Shown here in pieces: positions 18,057 to 27,381 of a stretch of 64,000 nt of DNA. The DNA is taken from positions 230,921 through 294,920 of the forward strand of contig WTGJ01000027.1 in NCBI GenBank assembly GCA_011523615.1. The letters are read 5' to 3'. The notes under the pieces are model-generated. The model saw only the letters and a list, made by a program, of their open reading frames with translations. It ran no database searches and was not told the DNA's origin. Every line of letters starts with the position of its first letter. Position 1 is the first letter of the stretch. Made by a program: the position numbers and the translations under genes. This stretch comes from Chloroflexota bacterium (GTDB taxonomy: Bacteria > Chloroflexota > Anaerolineae > Aggregatilineales > Phototrophicaceae).

Positions 18057-19005
18057 GGTAGGAAATGCGCGGATCGAGGGCGACGTATATGAGATCCACC
18101 AAGAGATTCATGCAGATGAAAGTCAAGGCTACGAATAGGGTGATGCCTTGAATCAGCGCATATTCCCTCTGGCTGATGGAAAAGACGGCAAAACGACCGA
18201 TCCCGGGCAGGGAAAACAGGTGCTCGACGATGAACGCTCCGCCGAGCAGGTAGCCGAATTCAATGCCGATCAGCGTGGTCACCGGGATGAGTGCATTGCG
18301 CAAAATGTGGCGGCGGGTGATGAGATTCGCTGCCAGTCCTTTGCTGCGGGCGGTCTGGACGTAAGACTCGCGGCGGACTTCCAGCACCGAAGAGCGCGTC
18401 ATCCGCATCACGGAGGCGGCGAAGGAAGTACCCAACGTGATCGCCGGAAAGGCCAGCTGCCGCAAATTGAGCAAGGGGTCATCGATGAAATCGGTGTAAT
18501 TGCCAGAATTCGGCAGCGTGCCGAATCCGACGGATAGCACGTAGATCAGGATGGCCCCCAGGACAAAGCTGGGAACTGCCAGGCCAATCATGGCGAAGAT
18601 CCTGCCGGCCAAATCCAAAAATGAGTTGTGCTTCAGCGCGGAAAGGATGCCGATGGGAATGCCGATGAGCAGGGCAACGCTCAGGGAAAGGACGGCCAAT
18701 TCGATGGTGAGCGGGAGCCGCTTCAAGATGGCAGCGAGGATGGGGCCGTGCCGGGTTGAAATGCCCATATCCCCTTGCAACAAATTGCCCAACCAACGGA
18801 AGTATTGGATGATGGGTGGTTGGTCCAGGCCGTAATAGACTTCCATCGCTTCGCGTTGCTTATCGGTGAGCATGCCGGCTTCGGTGCCCAGTGCCGCCAT
18901 GATCTGATCCCCCGGGATGAGGCGGACGGCGCCGAAAACCAATATGGAGATCCCGAACAGGGTGGGTATGAAGGTCAACAAACGATGGATGAGATAACGG
19001 GTCAA
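18043..19005 (-). CDS. peptide/nickel-type ABC transporter permease (DppB/OppB family)
   Basis: 320 residues. Typical N-terminus MTRYLIHRLLTFIPTLFGISILVFGAVRLIPGD without a signal peptide, then about six TM segments with the ATPase-contact loop VQTARSKGLAANLITRRHILRN near residue 230 and the DppB-like end VDLIYVALDPRISY. It follows the binding protein gene after a 78-bp gap that holds a perfect 32-bp palindrome, and overlaps the DppC-like gene by 14 nt. Confidence 0.93.
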   Translation of the reverse strand: MTRYLIHRLLTFIPTLFGISILVFGAVRLIPGDQIMAALGTEAGMLTDKQREAMEVYYGLDQPPIIQYFRWLGNLLQGDMGISTRHGPILAAILKRLPLTIELAVLSLSVALLIGIPIGILSALKHNSFLDLAGRIFAMIGLAVPSFVLGAILIYVLSVGFGTLPNSGNYTDFIDDPLLNLRQLAFPAITLGTSFAASVMRMTRSSVLEVRRESYVQTARSKGLAANLITRRHILRNALIPVTTLIGIEFGYLLGGAFIVEHLFSLPGIGRFAVFSISQREYALIQGITLFVALTFICMNLLVDLIYVALDPRISYRDHN

Positions 19006-19037
19006 GGGAGTTCGACCTTGATATCAATGAACTGAAG

Positions 19038-19072
19038 AAAATTGGCAGGGGATAGTACTATCCCCTGCCAAT
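19038..19072 (-). terminator. perfect 32-bp palindrome between binding-protein and permease genes (partial terminator)
   Basis: 19041-19072 is a perfect inverted repeat (16+16). As RNA it gives a 14-bp stem with a GUAC loop, and on the minus strand it is followed by TTTTCTTC. It sits 11 bp after the binding-protein stop and 36 bp before the DppB-like gene. The likely effect is that most transcripts end here, giving more binding protein than permease. Confidence 0.75.
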
Positions 19073-19083
19073 CATTGTCGAAC

Positions 19084-20604
19084 TTAGGAACTCAGGGAAA
19101 CATCTGCCAAAAACTTCAGTGAACGATTGGAACCAGGATTCCAACCCATGACGGAAGGAAGTTGTGCAGTGTAGGTGAAATTGGTGTAGAGCCAGATCCA
19201 CGGTACCGTTTCTGCCAGATGAAGTTGGAACTGGCGGAAGATTTCGTAACGCACATCTGGGTCCGTCTCAATCTGGCCGGCTTTCATCAAACCATCCAGG
19301 GTGTCATCCAGATAACCGGCGACATCCTGGAAGATGGCGCCTTCTTGCCAATAGCGCGCATACATCGGATAAGGATCGGTGAAACCGCTGTTCAGCACGA
19401 CGGCACCCATGAAGTCAGCCGCCAACCAGCGATCCACATAAGTGCTGAATTCCAGCGACTCAATCTCGACCGTGATGTTCACTTCAGCCAGTTGCGATTG
19501 GACGATTTGGGCGATGCTCAACGCGGTGGGTGGTTCAGCAACGGCGACCATGATATCCAGCGTAAAGCCATCTTGGAGGCCGGCAGCAGCGAGCAGTTCA
19601 CGTGCTTTTTCCACATCCTGCTCATAGCAGAAGAGTTCCGAAACGGGCAAAGCGTAGCTGGCCATCGTGAGCGGGCCGGTGATGATGCCCTGGCCCAGGG
19701 ATGCGGTATCCAGGATTTCTTGTCGGTTGATGGCGCAGGAAATCGCCTGACGTGCTTCCAGGTGTTCGAGTGGCTCCCGCGCCGCCCGCAATTGGATCCC
19801 GTTGTAACTCAACGTGGGAATGGTGGTGATTTGCACATCATCCTCACCTTCCACGAGGGTGGCTACGAGTGGGTCATTGATCATGGCGAAATGCACATTG
19901 CCCGCTCGCATGGCGGCAATGATCGAAGTCTCTTCGGGGATGATGCGAATCTCGATGCCGTCGATCGCGATCTCCCCACCCCACCAGGCTTCATTCGCGC
20001 TGAGCTGCGTCGTTTCGTCAGCGACCCAACTATCCAGAGCGAAGGGGCCGGTGCCGATGATATCCACTGCGGGATCACCCATGCTGATCACATCAGAAGA
20101 TAGGATCGAAGCGTTGATGGTGCTCATCGCGGAGAGCAGAGGCACATCGGGTTTGTCCAGATTGAATACCACGGTGTGCTCATCCGGCGCATCCATCGAG
20201 ACGATGCTGAGATAATTGGTTCGGGCAGCAGAGCCGGTTTCTTCATCCAAGATGCGCTCGTATGAGGCGATGACATCCTCTGCATCGAAAGCGGAACCAT
20301 CGTGAAAGGTGACGCCGCTGCGCAGGTTCATGGTGAGCGCGAGTCCATCTTCACTGAAGGACCAACTCTCCGCCAGAGCCGGGGTCAAGTTCAAGTCACG
20401 ATCCAGGGTGATCAGCGGCTCATAAATCATGCCCAGTAGAGCGAATGAAGCGAAGGCCGTTTGGGTGTGTGGGTCGAGCCCGGTGGCATCGACAGCACGA
20501 GCCATGATTAAGGTGTTGCCATGCCCGTCTGCCAGCGTCAACGCAGGAAGAGCCAACAGCAAACAAACCAATAGGATGAGGATGTTTCGTTTGGGATGGA
20601 ACAT
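19084..20604 (-). CDS. ABC transporter substrate-binding protein, family 5 (DppA/OppA type)
   Basis: 506 residues. Signal peptide MFHPKRNILILLVCLLLALPALTLA with a type I site (LTLA-DG), no lipobox. The mature protein has the family-5 opening (ARAVDATGLDPHTQTAFASF), the block ALAESWSFSEDGLALTMNLR followed by FHDGSAFDAEDVIASYERI, and a C-terminal lobe ending ETVPWIWLYTNFTYTAQ. It binds oligopeptides or other small solutes outside the membrane; the ligand cannot be told. Heads the permease pair downstream and follows a GNAT gene on the same strand. Confidence 0.93.
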   Translation of the reverse strand: MFHPKRNILILLVCLLLALPALTLADGHGNTLIMARAVDATGLDPHTQTAFASFALLGMIYEPLITLDRDLNLTPALAESWSFSEDGLALTMNLRSGVTFHDGSAFDAEDVIASYERILDEETGSAARTNYLSIVSMDAPDEHTVVFNLDKPDVPLLSAMSTINASILSSDVISMGDPAVDIIGTGPFALDSWVADETTQLSANEAWWGGEIAIDGIEIRIIPEETSIIAAMRAGNVHFAMINDPLVATLVEGEDDVQITTIPTLSYNGIQLRAAREPLEHLEARQAISCAINRQEILDTASLGQGIITGPLTMASYALPVSELFCYEQDVEKARELLAAAGLQDGFTLDIMVAVAEPPTALSIAQIVQSQLAEVNITVEIESLEFSTYVDRWLAADFMGAVVLNSGFTDPYPMYARYWQEGAIFQDVAGYLDDTLDGLMKAGQIETDPDVRYEIFRQFQLHLAETVPWIWLYTNFTYTAQLPSVMGWNPGSNRSLKFLADVSLSS

Positions 20605-20680
20605 GATCTGCCTTTCTACTCTAGTGATTCGGTCGATTCGAAGTGGAATGAAGTGGGTAGCTTGCGCGCTTTCTCCACGT

Positions 20681-21175
20681 TCATTCCTCTAACGCTTTAT
20701 GGTAGATGATTTCATCCACATCGTCTAATACGAGCCGAGGGATGCGCCCCGTTTCTCGATAACCTTCCCTCCGGTAAAAGCGCTGAGCGGAGTGATTGAA
20801 GTCAGAGACGAGCAGGGTTAACGAACCCTGTATCTCCCTCGCCCAGCTTTCTGCTTCTCGCAACAGCAATGGGCCGATGCCTTTGCCCTGTTCGCCCGGA
20901 TGTACGGCGATCAACCGTAAGTAAGGGCTGACGCCGAAGGTGCCCTGCGGCAAACACCAGGCGAAGCCAACCGCGACATCCTGGATCGATATGACATGCA
21001 GCCAATCGCCGTGAGCCAATGCGGTTTCGAGTGAAGCCTTCGTGATGTCAGGCGTCAAACGATACCGTTGATACAGTGGAATCTGGTAGATCCATTCCGC
21101 AATGTGATGGATGTCTGATGGGTTCAGTTTGCCGGAGCTAACTTCGTTTGCGTTGAATCTTTTACCATGTTCCAT
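20681..21175 (-). CDS. GNAT-family N-acetyltransferase
   Basis: 164 residues with the GNAT acetyl-CoA loop LIAVHPGEQGKGIGPLLLREAE (motif V-x-x-x-x-R/Q-G-x-G near residues 93-104) and a C-terminal YRREGYRETGRIPRLVLDDVDEIIYHK block. Substrate unknown. It is divergent from anmK (98-bp gap) and 76 bp upstream of the family-5 binding protein on the same strand. Acetylation of a small amine or peptide brought in by that transporter is possible but speculative. Confidence 0.88.
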   Translation of the reverse strand: MEHGKRFNANEVSSGKLNPSDIHHIAEWIYQIPLYQRYRLTPDITKASLETALAHGDWLHVISIQDVAVGFAWCLPQGTFGVSPYLRLIAVHPGEQGKGIGPLLLREAESWAREIQGSLTLLVSDFNHSAQRFYRREGYRETGRIPRLVLDDVDEIIYHKALEE

Positions 21176-21237
21176 TATGAAATCAATTTAGCCACTTGCC
21201 GGCCAATTTCAAAATCGCATCGCTTGCCTGCTGTAAA

Positions 21238-21246
21238 TGTTATACT
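21238..21246 (+). promoter_or_regulatory. extended -10 promoter element of the anmK operon
   Basis: TGT-TATACT (21238-21246), an extended -10, lies 27 nt before the anmK ATG; no good -35 is seen. AAGGAG follows as the ribosome site at 21262-21267. Confidence 0.55.
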
Positions 21247-21273
21247 GGTCGGGTGACTTTCAAGGAGAGATTC

Positions 21274-22449
21274 ATGCTCGTAGTGGGTTTGATTTCGGGA
21301 ACTTCGGTAGACGGTATCGATGCTGCATTGGTTGAAATCCAGGGCAAACCCCCTACCCTGGAGCTGGAGTTGATTCACGCGATCACCCTCCCCTATGAGC
21401 CAGATATGCGCGAGAAAATCTTGCTCGCCTGTGATCCAGAACTTGGCAAAACCCCAGAGGTTTGCGTCCTGAATTTTGCTCTGGGCGAAGCCTTTGCCGA
21501 ACTCGCCCTGCAACTCATCCAGGAGGCGGATGTATCGGTGGATGAGGTTGCTCTCATTGGTTCGCACGGACAAACGATCTGGCACGAAATCGGGCCGGCA
21601 GGAGAAGTGCTGGGAACTTTACAAATCGGTTCCGCTGCGGTCATTGCCGAACGAACCGGCATCACGACCATCAGCAACCTGCGCGCCAGGGATGTCGCCG
21701 CCGGCGGACAGGGTGCCCCATTCGCCGCCATCTTCGATTGGTTGATGTTGCGTTTGCCGCAGGAATGGCGGGCCATCGTGAACATCGGCGGTATCGGCAA
21801 CGTGACGATTCTCCCCCCCTATTCTGCCGAAGGAATTGCGCCGCTGGCGATGGACACAGGTCCGGGCTGCGGCATGATCGATAGCGTGGTTTCAGCCATC
21901 ACAGCAGGAGCGATGACGTTTGACGAGGGAGGAAAGCGGGCCGCGCGCGGAACCGTGAGTGACGGCTGGCTGAATGAATTGCTCGCCCTACCCTACTTCC
22001 AGAAAAAGCCGCCCAAAACGACCGGCAGAGAATTATTCAGCCGCCGCCTGGCGTTGGATTGGTTGCGCGAAGGACGCAGGCGCGGTCTGAAAGATGAAGA
22101 TATCATCGCCACGGTCACCGCGCTGACGGCGACCAGCATCGCCGATTGCATCCACAAACACGCTCCTGCTCCCGTCCATGAGCTCATTGTAGCCGGCGGC
22201 GGAACCGCGAATCACACGCTCATTTCGATGTTGAGGGATCAATTGCCGGGAACACCCCTCCGCCTGCATGATGAATTGGGTTATCTTGCCGAATTCAAGG
22301 AAGCGATGTTCTTCGCTTTGTTGGCCTATGAAAGCTGGCATGGGCGCGCGGAATGGCACCCGGCGCTGACGGGAGCGCGCCATGCCAGTGTGCTGGGGGA
22401 CATCACCCCGGGAGAAAACTTCGCCGTTCTCCAGGGCGCTAACGGATGA
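21274..22449 (+). CDS. anmK: anhydro-N-acetylmuramic acid kinase
   Basis: 391 residues from ATG 21274, chosen because AAGGAG precedes it and the protein then starts with the family signature VVGLISGTSVDGIDAALVEI. An earlier in-frame ATG at 21196 is upstream of the promoter element. Other ASKHA-fold blocks are IGSHGQTIWHE (about 93-103), NIGGIGNVT (about 170-178), MDTGPGCGMID and VAGGGTANHTL. The enzyme cleaves the anhydro ring of 1,6-anhydro-MurNAc and phosphorylates it to MurNAc-6-P. MurQ two genes on and NagA opposite take the product to GlcN-6-P, so this is a cell-wall sugar recycling block. Confidence 0.95.
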   Translation: MLVVGLISGTSVDGIDAALVEIQGKPPTLELELIHAITLPYEPDMREKILLACDPELGKTPEVCVLNFALGEAFAELALQLIQEADVSVDEVALIGSHGQTIWHEIGPAGEVLGTLQIGSAAVIAERTGITTISNLRARDVAAGGQGAPFAAIFDWLMLRLPQEWRAIVNIGGIGNVTILPPYSAEGIAPLAMDTGPGCGMIDSVVSAITAGAMTFDEGGKRAARGTVSDGWLNELLALPYFQKKPPKTTGRELFSRRLALDWLREGRRRGLKDEDIIATVTALTATSIADCIHKHAPAPVHELIVAGGGTANHTLISMLRDQLPGTPLRLHDELGYLAEFKEAMFFALLAYESWHGRAEWHPALTGARHASVLGDITPGENFAVLQGANG

Positions 22450-22492
22450 GAGTCTGGCTGATGACGTTGCGCCTTGCGTGCCGGTTCGACCG

Positions 22493-23671
22493 ATGAGCGG
22501 CGCAGATGGTTGCCAACGGTTGGGTGAGAGGGTGCTCTCCGCGATCGATGCAGGGATCTTTCCAGCCGCCAGTTTGGCCGTCATGCATCGTAACTCACTG
22601 GTCATCAACCGAGCCTGGGGTTGGGTGGATCCTGATGAAAAGACGCACCGTACGAGCAGCCAGACGCTGTTCGATTGCGCATCTTTGACGAAACTGTTCA
22701 CCACGACCGTTTTTTTACAGTTGGTCAACGAAGGCAGAATCAAACTCGAAGATCGACTTTCGGCCGTGGTGCCAGAGTTTTCTGCAGAGCGTTTGCGCCC
22801 CATCGTCGGTCAGCAAGACCCGCATACGCTGGCGCCGATCGCTGCGTCGGCTGAAGCAGGCCAAAACTGGGTGGATGCCGAAACGGTGACCTTCCGACAT
22901 TTGCTCACGCACACCGCTGGATTGCCTGCCTGGCGCGCCTTATTCTTCGAAGTCAGGCAGCCGGACCCACTCATTGAAGACCACGAAGAACGTTGGCGTC
23001 GGCTATTGCCCTTCATTTGTCGCTACCCTTTTCATTCTGTTCCGGCAAGCCAGTTGGTCTACAGTGATTTGGGCATGATTTTGTTGGGCCTTGCCATCAC
23101 TCGCCTGACTCGGCGAACCTTGCCGGAAGCCCTGGAGGAGTATGTCTTGCAACTCTTGAAGCTGGGAAACATCTGCTTTCAGCCGCGGTTGAATGGTAGA
23201 GAATGCGTGGAAATTGTGCCTACAGAATACGATGACCGCTGGCGGAAACGGCGCATCTGGGGGGAAGTGCATGATGAAAATGCCGCCGCCATGGGCGGTG
23301 TCGCCGGCCACGCCGGCCTGTTCGGCACCGCCGAGGACGTGGTGCGTTTTGGTGAGGCCTGGAGGACGAACGCAATCGATTTAAATCTTGAACTGCATCA
23401 AAAAGCGATCCAGGAGCAGGCAGCTTCAGCCAGTGAAAAGCGTGGATTGGGCTGGGAACTGTACACTGCGCAAGGTTCGTCTGCCGGAGATCACTTCCAT
23501 GAAACAGCGTATGGTCACACGGGTTTTACCGGGACTTCCCTGTGGATTGACCCCGAGCGAGAGCTGGTCGTTTCCTTGCTCACCAATCGCGTGTATCAGG
23601 GGCGGCATGAGGAAGGCATTCATGAATTCCGTCGGCAAATGCACGATTTGCTCACTGAGGTCATGGACTGA
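22493..23671 (+). CDS. beta-lactamase-fold serine hydrolase in a muropeptide recycling cluster
   Basis: About 392 residues from ATG 22493 (a GTG at 22478 is also possible; neither has a strong ribosome site). Penicillin-binding-protein-like motifs: S-L-T-K in DCASLTKLFTT (about residue 60), Y-S-D in QLVYSDLGMILLG (about 185), and H-T-G in YGHTGFTGTSLWIDP (about 340). No signal peptide, so probably cytoplasmic. It lies between anmK (44-bp gap) and murQ (stop and start share one base). In Bacillus subtilis a beta-lactamase-fold protein (YbbE/AmiE) sits with murQ and acts as a muropeptide amidase; a similar role is plausible here but not proven. Confidence 0.85.
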   Translation: MSGADGCQRLGERVLSAIDAGIFPAASLAVMHRNSLVINRAWGWVDPDEKTHRTSSQTLFDCASLTKLFTTTVFLQLVNEGRIKLEDRLSAVVPEFSAERLRPIVGQQDPHTLAPIAASAEAGQNWVDAETVTFRHLLTHTAGLPAWRALFFEVRQPDPLIEDHEERWRRLLPFICRYPFHSVPASQLVYSDLGMILLGLAITRLTRRTLPEALEEYVLQLLKLGNICFQPRLNGRECVEIVPTEYDDRWRKRRIWGEVHDENAAAMGGVAGHAGLFGTAEDVVRFGEAWRTNAIDLNLELHQKAIQEQAASASEKRGLGWELYTAQGSSAGDHFHETAYGHTGFTGTSLWIDPERELVVSLLTNRVYQGRHEEGIHEFRRQMHDLLTEVMD

Positions 23672-24585
23672 TGCCATCCCATTCTGACATGACCGAACGC
23701 CGGAATCCCCGCTTCAATGCATTGGATCGGATCGCGGTGCAGGATGCCTTGCAGCTCATCAATGAAGAAGATCAAAGAGTGGCGCTGGCAGTACAGCAAG
23801 CCATCCCGGCCATTGCCGAAGCAGTGGAACATGCAACTCGACGTTTGCGCGACGGTGGCAGGATGTTTTACATCGGCGCCGGTACGAGTGGCCGCCTGGG
23901 TGTGCTGGATGCGGTGGAATGTGTGCCTACGTTCAGTACACGGCCCACGCTGGTGCAGGCCATCATCGCGGGCGGGAATCGCGCTCTGTTGCAATCGATC
24001 GAAGGCGCGGAAGATGACCGTCGCGGGTCCACTGAAGAACTGGCGAAACGCGGATTTTCCGGTGAAGATGTGCTGGTCGGCATCGCAGCCAGTGGCAGGA
24101 CGCCATACACGGTCGGGGCCATCGAGCGGGCTCGTGAAGTGGGGGCATTGAGCATTGGCATCGCCTGCAATGAGCCGTCGCCATTATTGGATCTCAGCGA
24201 TATCGCGATTGCCGTTTTGGTCGGGCCGGAAGTGATCGCCGGCAGCACACGGCTGAAATCCGGCACGGCACAAAAAATGGTATTGAATATGTTGAGCACC
24301 ATGACCATGGTCCAGCTGGGTAAAGTCTATCGGAACCAAATGGTGGATGTTCAGATCACCAATCAAAAATTGGCTCAACGCGCCTTGCAATTGACGATGG
24401 ATCTCCTTGATTTGGATGAAGCCAGCGCCAGCCAATTGCTTGCGGAAGCCAGGAATCATGTCAAGACCGCCATCGTGATGAAACGCTGTGCGGTCGATTG
24501 GGAAGAAGCGCAGCTCCTGCTCGCCAGGGCGGATGATTTCCTCTGGCGGGCCCTGGACGAAACTGTGATCAGTGGTGCGAAGTAG
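23671..24585 (+). CDS. murQ: N-acetylmuramic acid 6-phosphate etherase
   Basis: 304 residues. Begins TERRNPRFNALD as in the family, with a SIS sugar-phosphate domain at about 50-240: RMFYIGAGTSGRLGVLDAVE, GIAASGRTPYTVGAIERA, GSTRLKSGTAQKMVLNMLST. The catalytic glutamate is expected in the DAVECVPTF segment. It cleaves the D-lactyl ether of MurNAc-6-P to give GlcNAc-6-P. The ATG shares a base with the preceding stop; an ATG six codons later is an alternative start. The 3' end overlaps convergent nagA by 17 nt. Confidence 0.96.
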   Translation: MPSHSDMTERRNPRFNALDRIAVQDALQLINEEDQRVALAVQQAIPAIAEAVEHATRRLRDGGRMFYIGAGTSGRLGVLDAVECVPTFSTRPTLVQAIIAGGNRALLQSIEGAEDDRRGSTEELAKRGFSGEDVLVGIAASGRTPYTVGAIERAREVGALSIGIACNEPSPLLDLSDIAIAVLVGPEVIAGSTRLKSGTAQKMVLNMLSTMTMVQLGKVYRNQMVDVQITNQKLAQRALQLTMDLLDLDEASASQLLAEARNHVKTAIVMKRCAVDWEEAQLLLARADDFLWRALDETVISGAK

Positions 24586-25741
24586 CGCGATACACAGTTT
24601 CGCCCGCGACGATGGTTTCTAGCACCTGACCCTCGGCGGATAAAAGCACGAGGTCAGCCCGTTTGCCGACCGCGATGCTGCCGATTTCGTGATCCAGCTG
24701 AATCGCGCGTGCAGGAGTTAAACTGGCACAGGGCCAGAGTTCGGTGAAGGAGTTTCCGGTCCACTCACTTAAGTTCAGCAAGGCCCGATCCATCGTCAAC
24801 GTACTTCCGGCCAGGGTACCATCAGCGAGGCGGGCGGCGCCGTCATTGCAACGGACGACGCGACCATCCTGTTCATACTCGCTACCGTCGGGCAAACCCG
24901 CCGCTCGCACAGAATCAGTGATCAAGATCAGGCGGTCTTTGCTTTTGATTTGGTAGAGCAGGTTGACCAAACTGGGGTGCACGTGAATCCCATCGGCGAT
25001 GACCTCGCAGGATAATTCTTTCAGGCTGAGTGCGGCGCCGAGGATGCCCGGCTCTCGTTGATGCAGCGGAGCCATGCCGTTGAAGGTATGCGTGACTTGT
25101 TTCAAGCCGTATGCGATCGCCTGTTTGAGTTGGGCAAAGCGGGCGCCGCTGTGCGCGGCCGAAACGGTCATTCCTTCCTCAACCACCTGTTCGATGAGCG
25201 CCATTGCAGCCGGGATTTCAGGCGCCAGGGCCAATAGTCTTACGATTCCCGTAGCCAGCCAACGCTGCACTTCTCGCTCATCGATCGGTCGCAGGTGGCG
25301 TTCATCCTGCGCACCGGAGAAACGTGGGTTGAGGTAGGGTCCTTCGATATGCGCGCCCAAGATCCGTGAGCTACCCGTACCTTCCTTCATGGTCCGTTTC
25401 AGTTGATGCAAGACGTTGAGGATTTCTTCTTGCGGCGCGGACCAGGTCGTCGGTAGGAAAGCGGTCACTCCATGTTGGGCACAATGTTGGGCGATGGAAC
25501 GAAACGCCAGCGCATGGGCATCCATGAATTCATGACCGCAGGCGCCATGAATGTGGATATCTACGAAACCGGGCAAAACATGCAAGCCATTGCAATTTCG
25601 GTAACTGTAGGCAGGATTTTCCGGCGCATTGCCTGCCGCAAAAGCGGTAATGCGACCGCCTTCCGCAGTCAGCCACCCTTTCTCGATTGGGCCGGTTTCT
25701 GCATGAATCTTTGCATTGCAATAGCAAATTGCGGATGTCAT
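24569..25741 (-). CDS. nagA: N-acetylglucosamine-6-phosphate deacetylase
   Basis: 390 residues, amidohydrolase superfamily. GFVDIHIHGACGHEFMDA (about 57-74) carries the H-x-H pair; further blocks are LGAHIEGPYLNPRFSGAQ (about 125), VSAAHSGA, THTFNGMAPLHQREPG and ILITDSVRAAGLPDG with the catalytic Asp. It deacetylates GlcNAc-6-P, the MurQ product, to GlcN-6-P, so the step completes the recycling route encoded on the other strand. It overlaps murQ tail to tail and is divergent from the second BMP-type importer (101-bp gap). Confidence 0.95.
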   Translation of the reverse strand: MTSAICYCNAKIHAETGPIEKGWLTAEGGRITAFAAGNAPENPAYSYRNCNGLHVLPGFVDIHIHGACGHEFMDAHALAFRSIAQHCAQHGVTAFLPTTWSAPQEEILNVLHQLKRTMKEGTGSSRILGAHIEGPYLNPRFSGAQDERHLRPIDEREVQRWLATGIVRLLALAPEIPAAMALIEQVVEEGMTVSAAHSGARFAQLKQAIAYGLKQVTHTFNGMAPLHQREPGILGAALSLKELSCEVIADGIHVHPSLVNLLYQIKSKDRLILITDSVRAAGLPDGSEYEQDGRVVRCNDGAARLADGTLAGSTLTMDRALLNLSEWTGNSFTELWPCASLTPARAIQLDHEIGSIAVGKRADLVLLSAEGQVLETIVAGETVYRATSHH

Positions 25742-25842
25742 CTCTTGAGTCTAGCAGATCGCATTTTGCCAATTTGGTGATTCGTATTGGGGAGGGATCA
25801 AAGGGTATACTCTTTCCCCAACGACGATTGAAAGAACATTCC

Positions 25843-27381
25843 ATGGTGGGGAACGATCCAGCGGTGATGGAAACGCGTGGCTTGACCAAGCGCTTTCCGG
25901 GAGTGTTGGCCTGCGACCATATCGACTTGCGTTTGCACGAAGGAGAAGTACTCGGTTTGCTGGGCGAAAATGGCGCAGGCAAAAGCACCTTGATGAACCT
26001 GATTTATGGCTTGTATGCACCCGACGAAGGGGAAATTTTCATCAGAGGGCAAGCGGTCGATATCCATAGCGCCAACGACGCCATTCGCCTCGGCATCGGC
26101 ATGGTCCATCAGCATTTTCAGTTGGTACCCATCCTCACGGTCACGGAAAACATCATGCTGGGCAACGAATCGGTGAAAGGATTGTTCCTGGATCGGAATT
26201 CAGCCCGCCGTCGCATTTTGGAAATTTCTGAGCGATACGGCTTGGAGATTGAACCGGACGTCTTGGTACAGGATATCCCGGTTGGCGTACAACAACGGGT
26301 GGAAATCATCAAGGCGCTGTACCGCAGTGCCGATATCCTCATCCTGGATGAGCCGACCGCTGTCTTGACCCCGCAAGAAGCCGAGGGTCTCTTTTCCATC
26401 ATGCGTACCCTGATCGCCAGCGGAGTGAGCATCATTTTCATCAGCCATAAACTCAAAGAGATCAAGACGATTTGCGACCGAGCAGCGGTATTGCGGGCGG
26501 GCAAAGTGGTGGGCGAAGCCGACCCCCAAGAGGTGACCGAGCAACAGTTGGCATCCATGATGGTGGGCCGCGAAGTCATCTTGAGTGTCGATAAGGGAGC
26601 GGCTCAAGCCGGAGAAGAAATCCTCGTGTTGGAAGGCGTCGAAGTGAACAACGATCGTGATTTGCCCGCGGTTCGTGGCGTGGATTTGAGCATCCGTGAG
26701 GGAGAGATTCTGGGCGTCGCCGGGGTTCAGGGCAATGGCCAGACCGAATTGCTGGAAGCATTGACCGGACTGCGACCGATGGAACAGGGGAGCATCCGCA
26801 TCGCTGGGCAGGATGTTTCGAACGAATCACCGCGGGTGGTTACCGAAACCGGCATGGCGCATGTGCCGGAAGACCGTCAGAAAAACGGTATGATCCGTAC
26901 CTTCACGGTTAAGGACAATTGCCTGCTGCAGAGTTACTATCAGATCCCCTTTGCTCGGGGAATCTTCGTCGTCGAAGAGGAAAAAGAAAATACCAGTGCG
27001 GAAATGGTGCGGCAGTATGACGTCCGCACGCCGAGCATTTACGTTCCCATCTCCAGCTTGAGCGGCGGGAATCAGCAAAAAGTGATCGTCGCCCGTGAAT
27101 TTTCGCGACCGATCCGCTTGTTGATTGCGGCGCAACCCACGCGTGGTTTGGATGTGGGTTCGATCGAATTCATCCATCGACAGATCATCCGCATGAGGGA
27201 TGAGGGGGTCGCAGTGTTGCTGGTATCGTCGGAATTGGATGAAATCCTTTCCTTATCGGATCGAATTGCGGTGATGTACCATGGCAAGATATTGGATGTA
27301 GTGAACATCGAAGAGGCAACCCGAGAAGAGATTGGCTTATTGATGGCCGGTGTCGTCGGTCAAGAAAAAGTGCCTGCATGA
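25843..27381 (+). CDS. BMP-type ABC importer, duplicated ATP-binding subunit (second system)
   Basis: 512 residues from ATG 25843 (MVGNDPAVMETRGLTKRFPG); a longer frame starting at 25687 would overlap nagA and has no support. Domain 1: Walker A GENGAGKSTLMN, Walker B LILDEPTAVLTPQEA. Domain 2: degenerate Walker A GVQGNGQTELLEA, signature SSLSGGNQQKVIVARE, Walker B LLIAAQPTRGLDVGS. A candidate -10 TATACT is at 25806-25811. The stop overlaps the next gene by 4 nt (ATGA). It drives the permease pair downstream; the binding protein is probably the convergent gene at 31.5-32.7 kb. Confidence 0.94.
   Translation: MVGNDPAVMETRGLTKRFPGVLACDHIDLRLHEGEVLGLLGENGAGKSTLMNLIYGLYAPDEGEIFIRGQAVDIHSANDAIRLGIGMVHQHFQLVPILTVTENIMLGNESVKGLFLDRNSARRRILEISERYGLEIEPDVLVQDIPVGVQQRVEIIKALYRSADILILDEPTAVLTPQEAEGLFSIMRTLIASGVSIIFISHKLKEIKTICDRAAVLRAGKVVGEADPQEVTEQQLASMMVGREVILSVDKGAAQAGEEILVLEGVEVNNDRDLPAVRGVDLSIREGEILGVAGVQGNGQTELLEALTGLRPMEQGSIRIAGQDVSNESPRVVTETGMAHVPEDRQKNGMIRTFTVKDNCLLQSYYQIPFARGIFVVEEEKENTSAEMVRQYDVRTPSIYVPISSLSGGNQQKVIVAREFSRPIRLLIAAQPTRGLDVGSIEFIHRQIIRMRDEGVAVLLVSSELDEILSLSDRIAVMYHGKILDVVNIEEATREEIGLLMAGVVGQEKVPA

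Noticed and set aside
25687..25842. N-terminal extension of the second importer's ATPase
   Set aside because: It would overlap the nagA start, lacks similarity to the family, and ATG 25843 begins right at the expected N-terminus.
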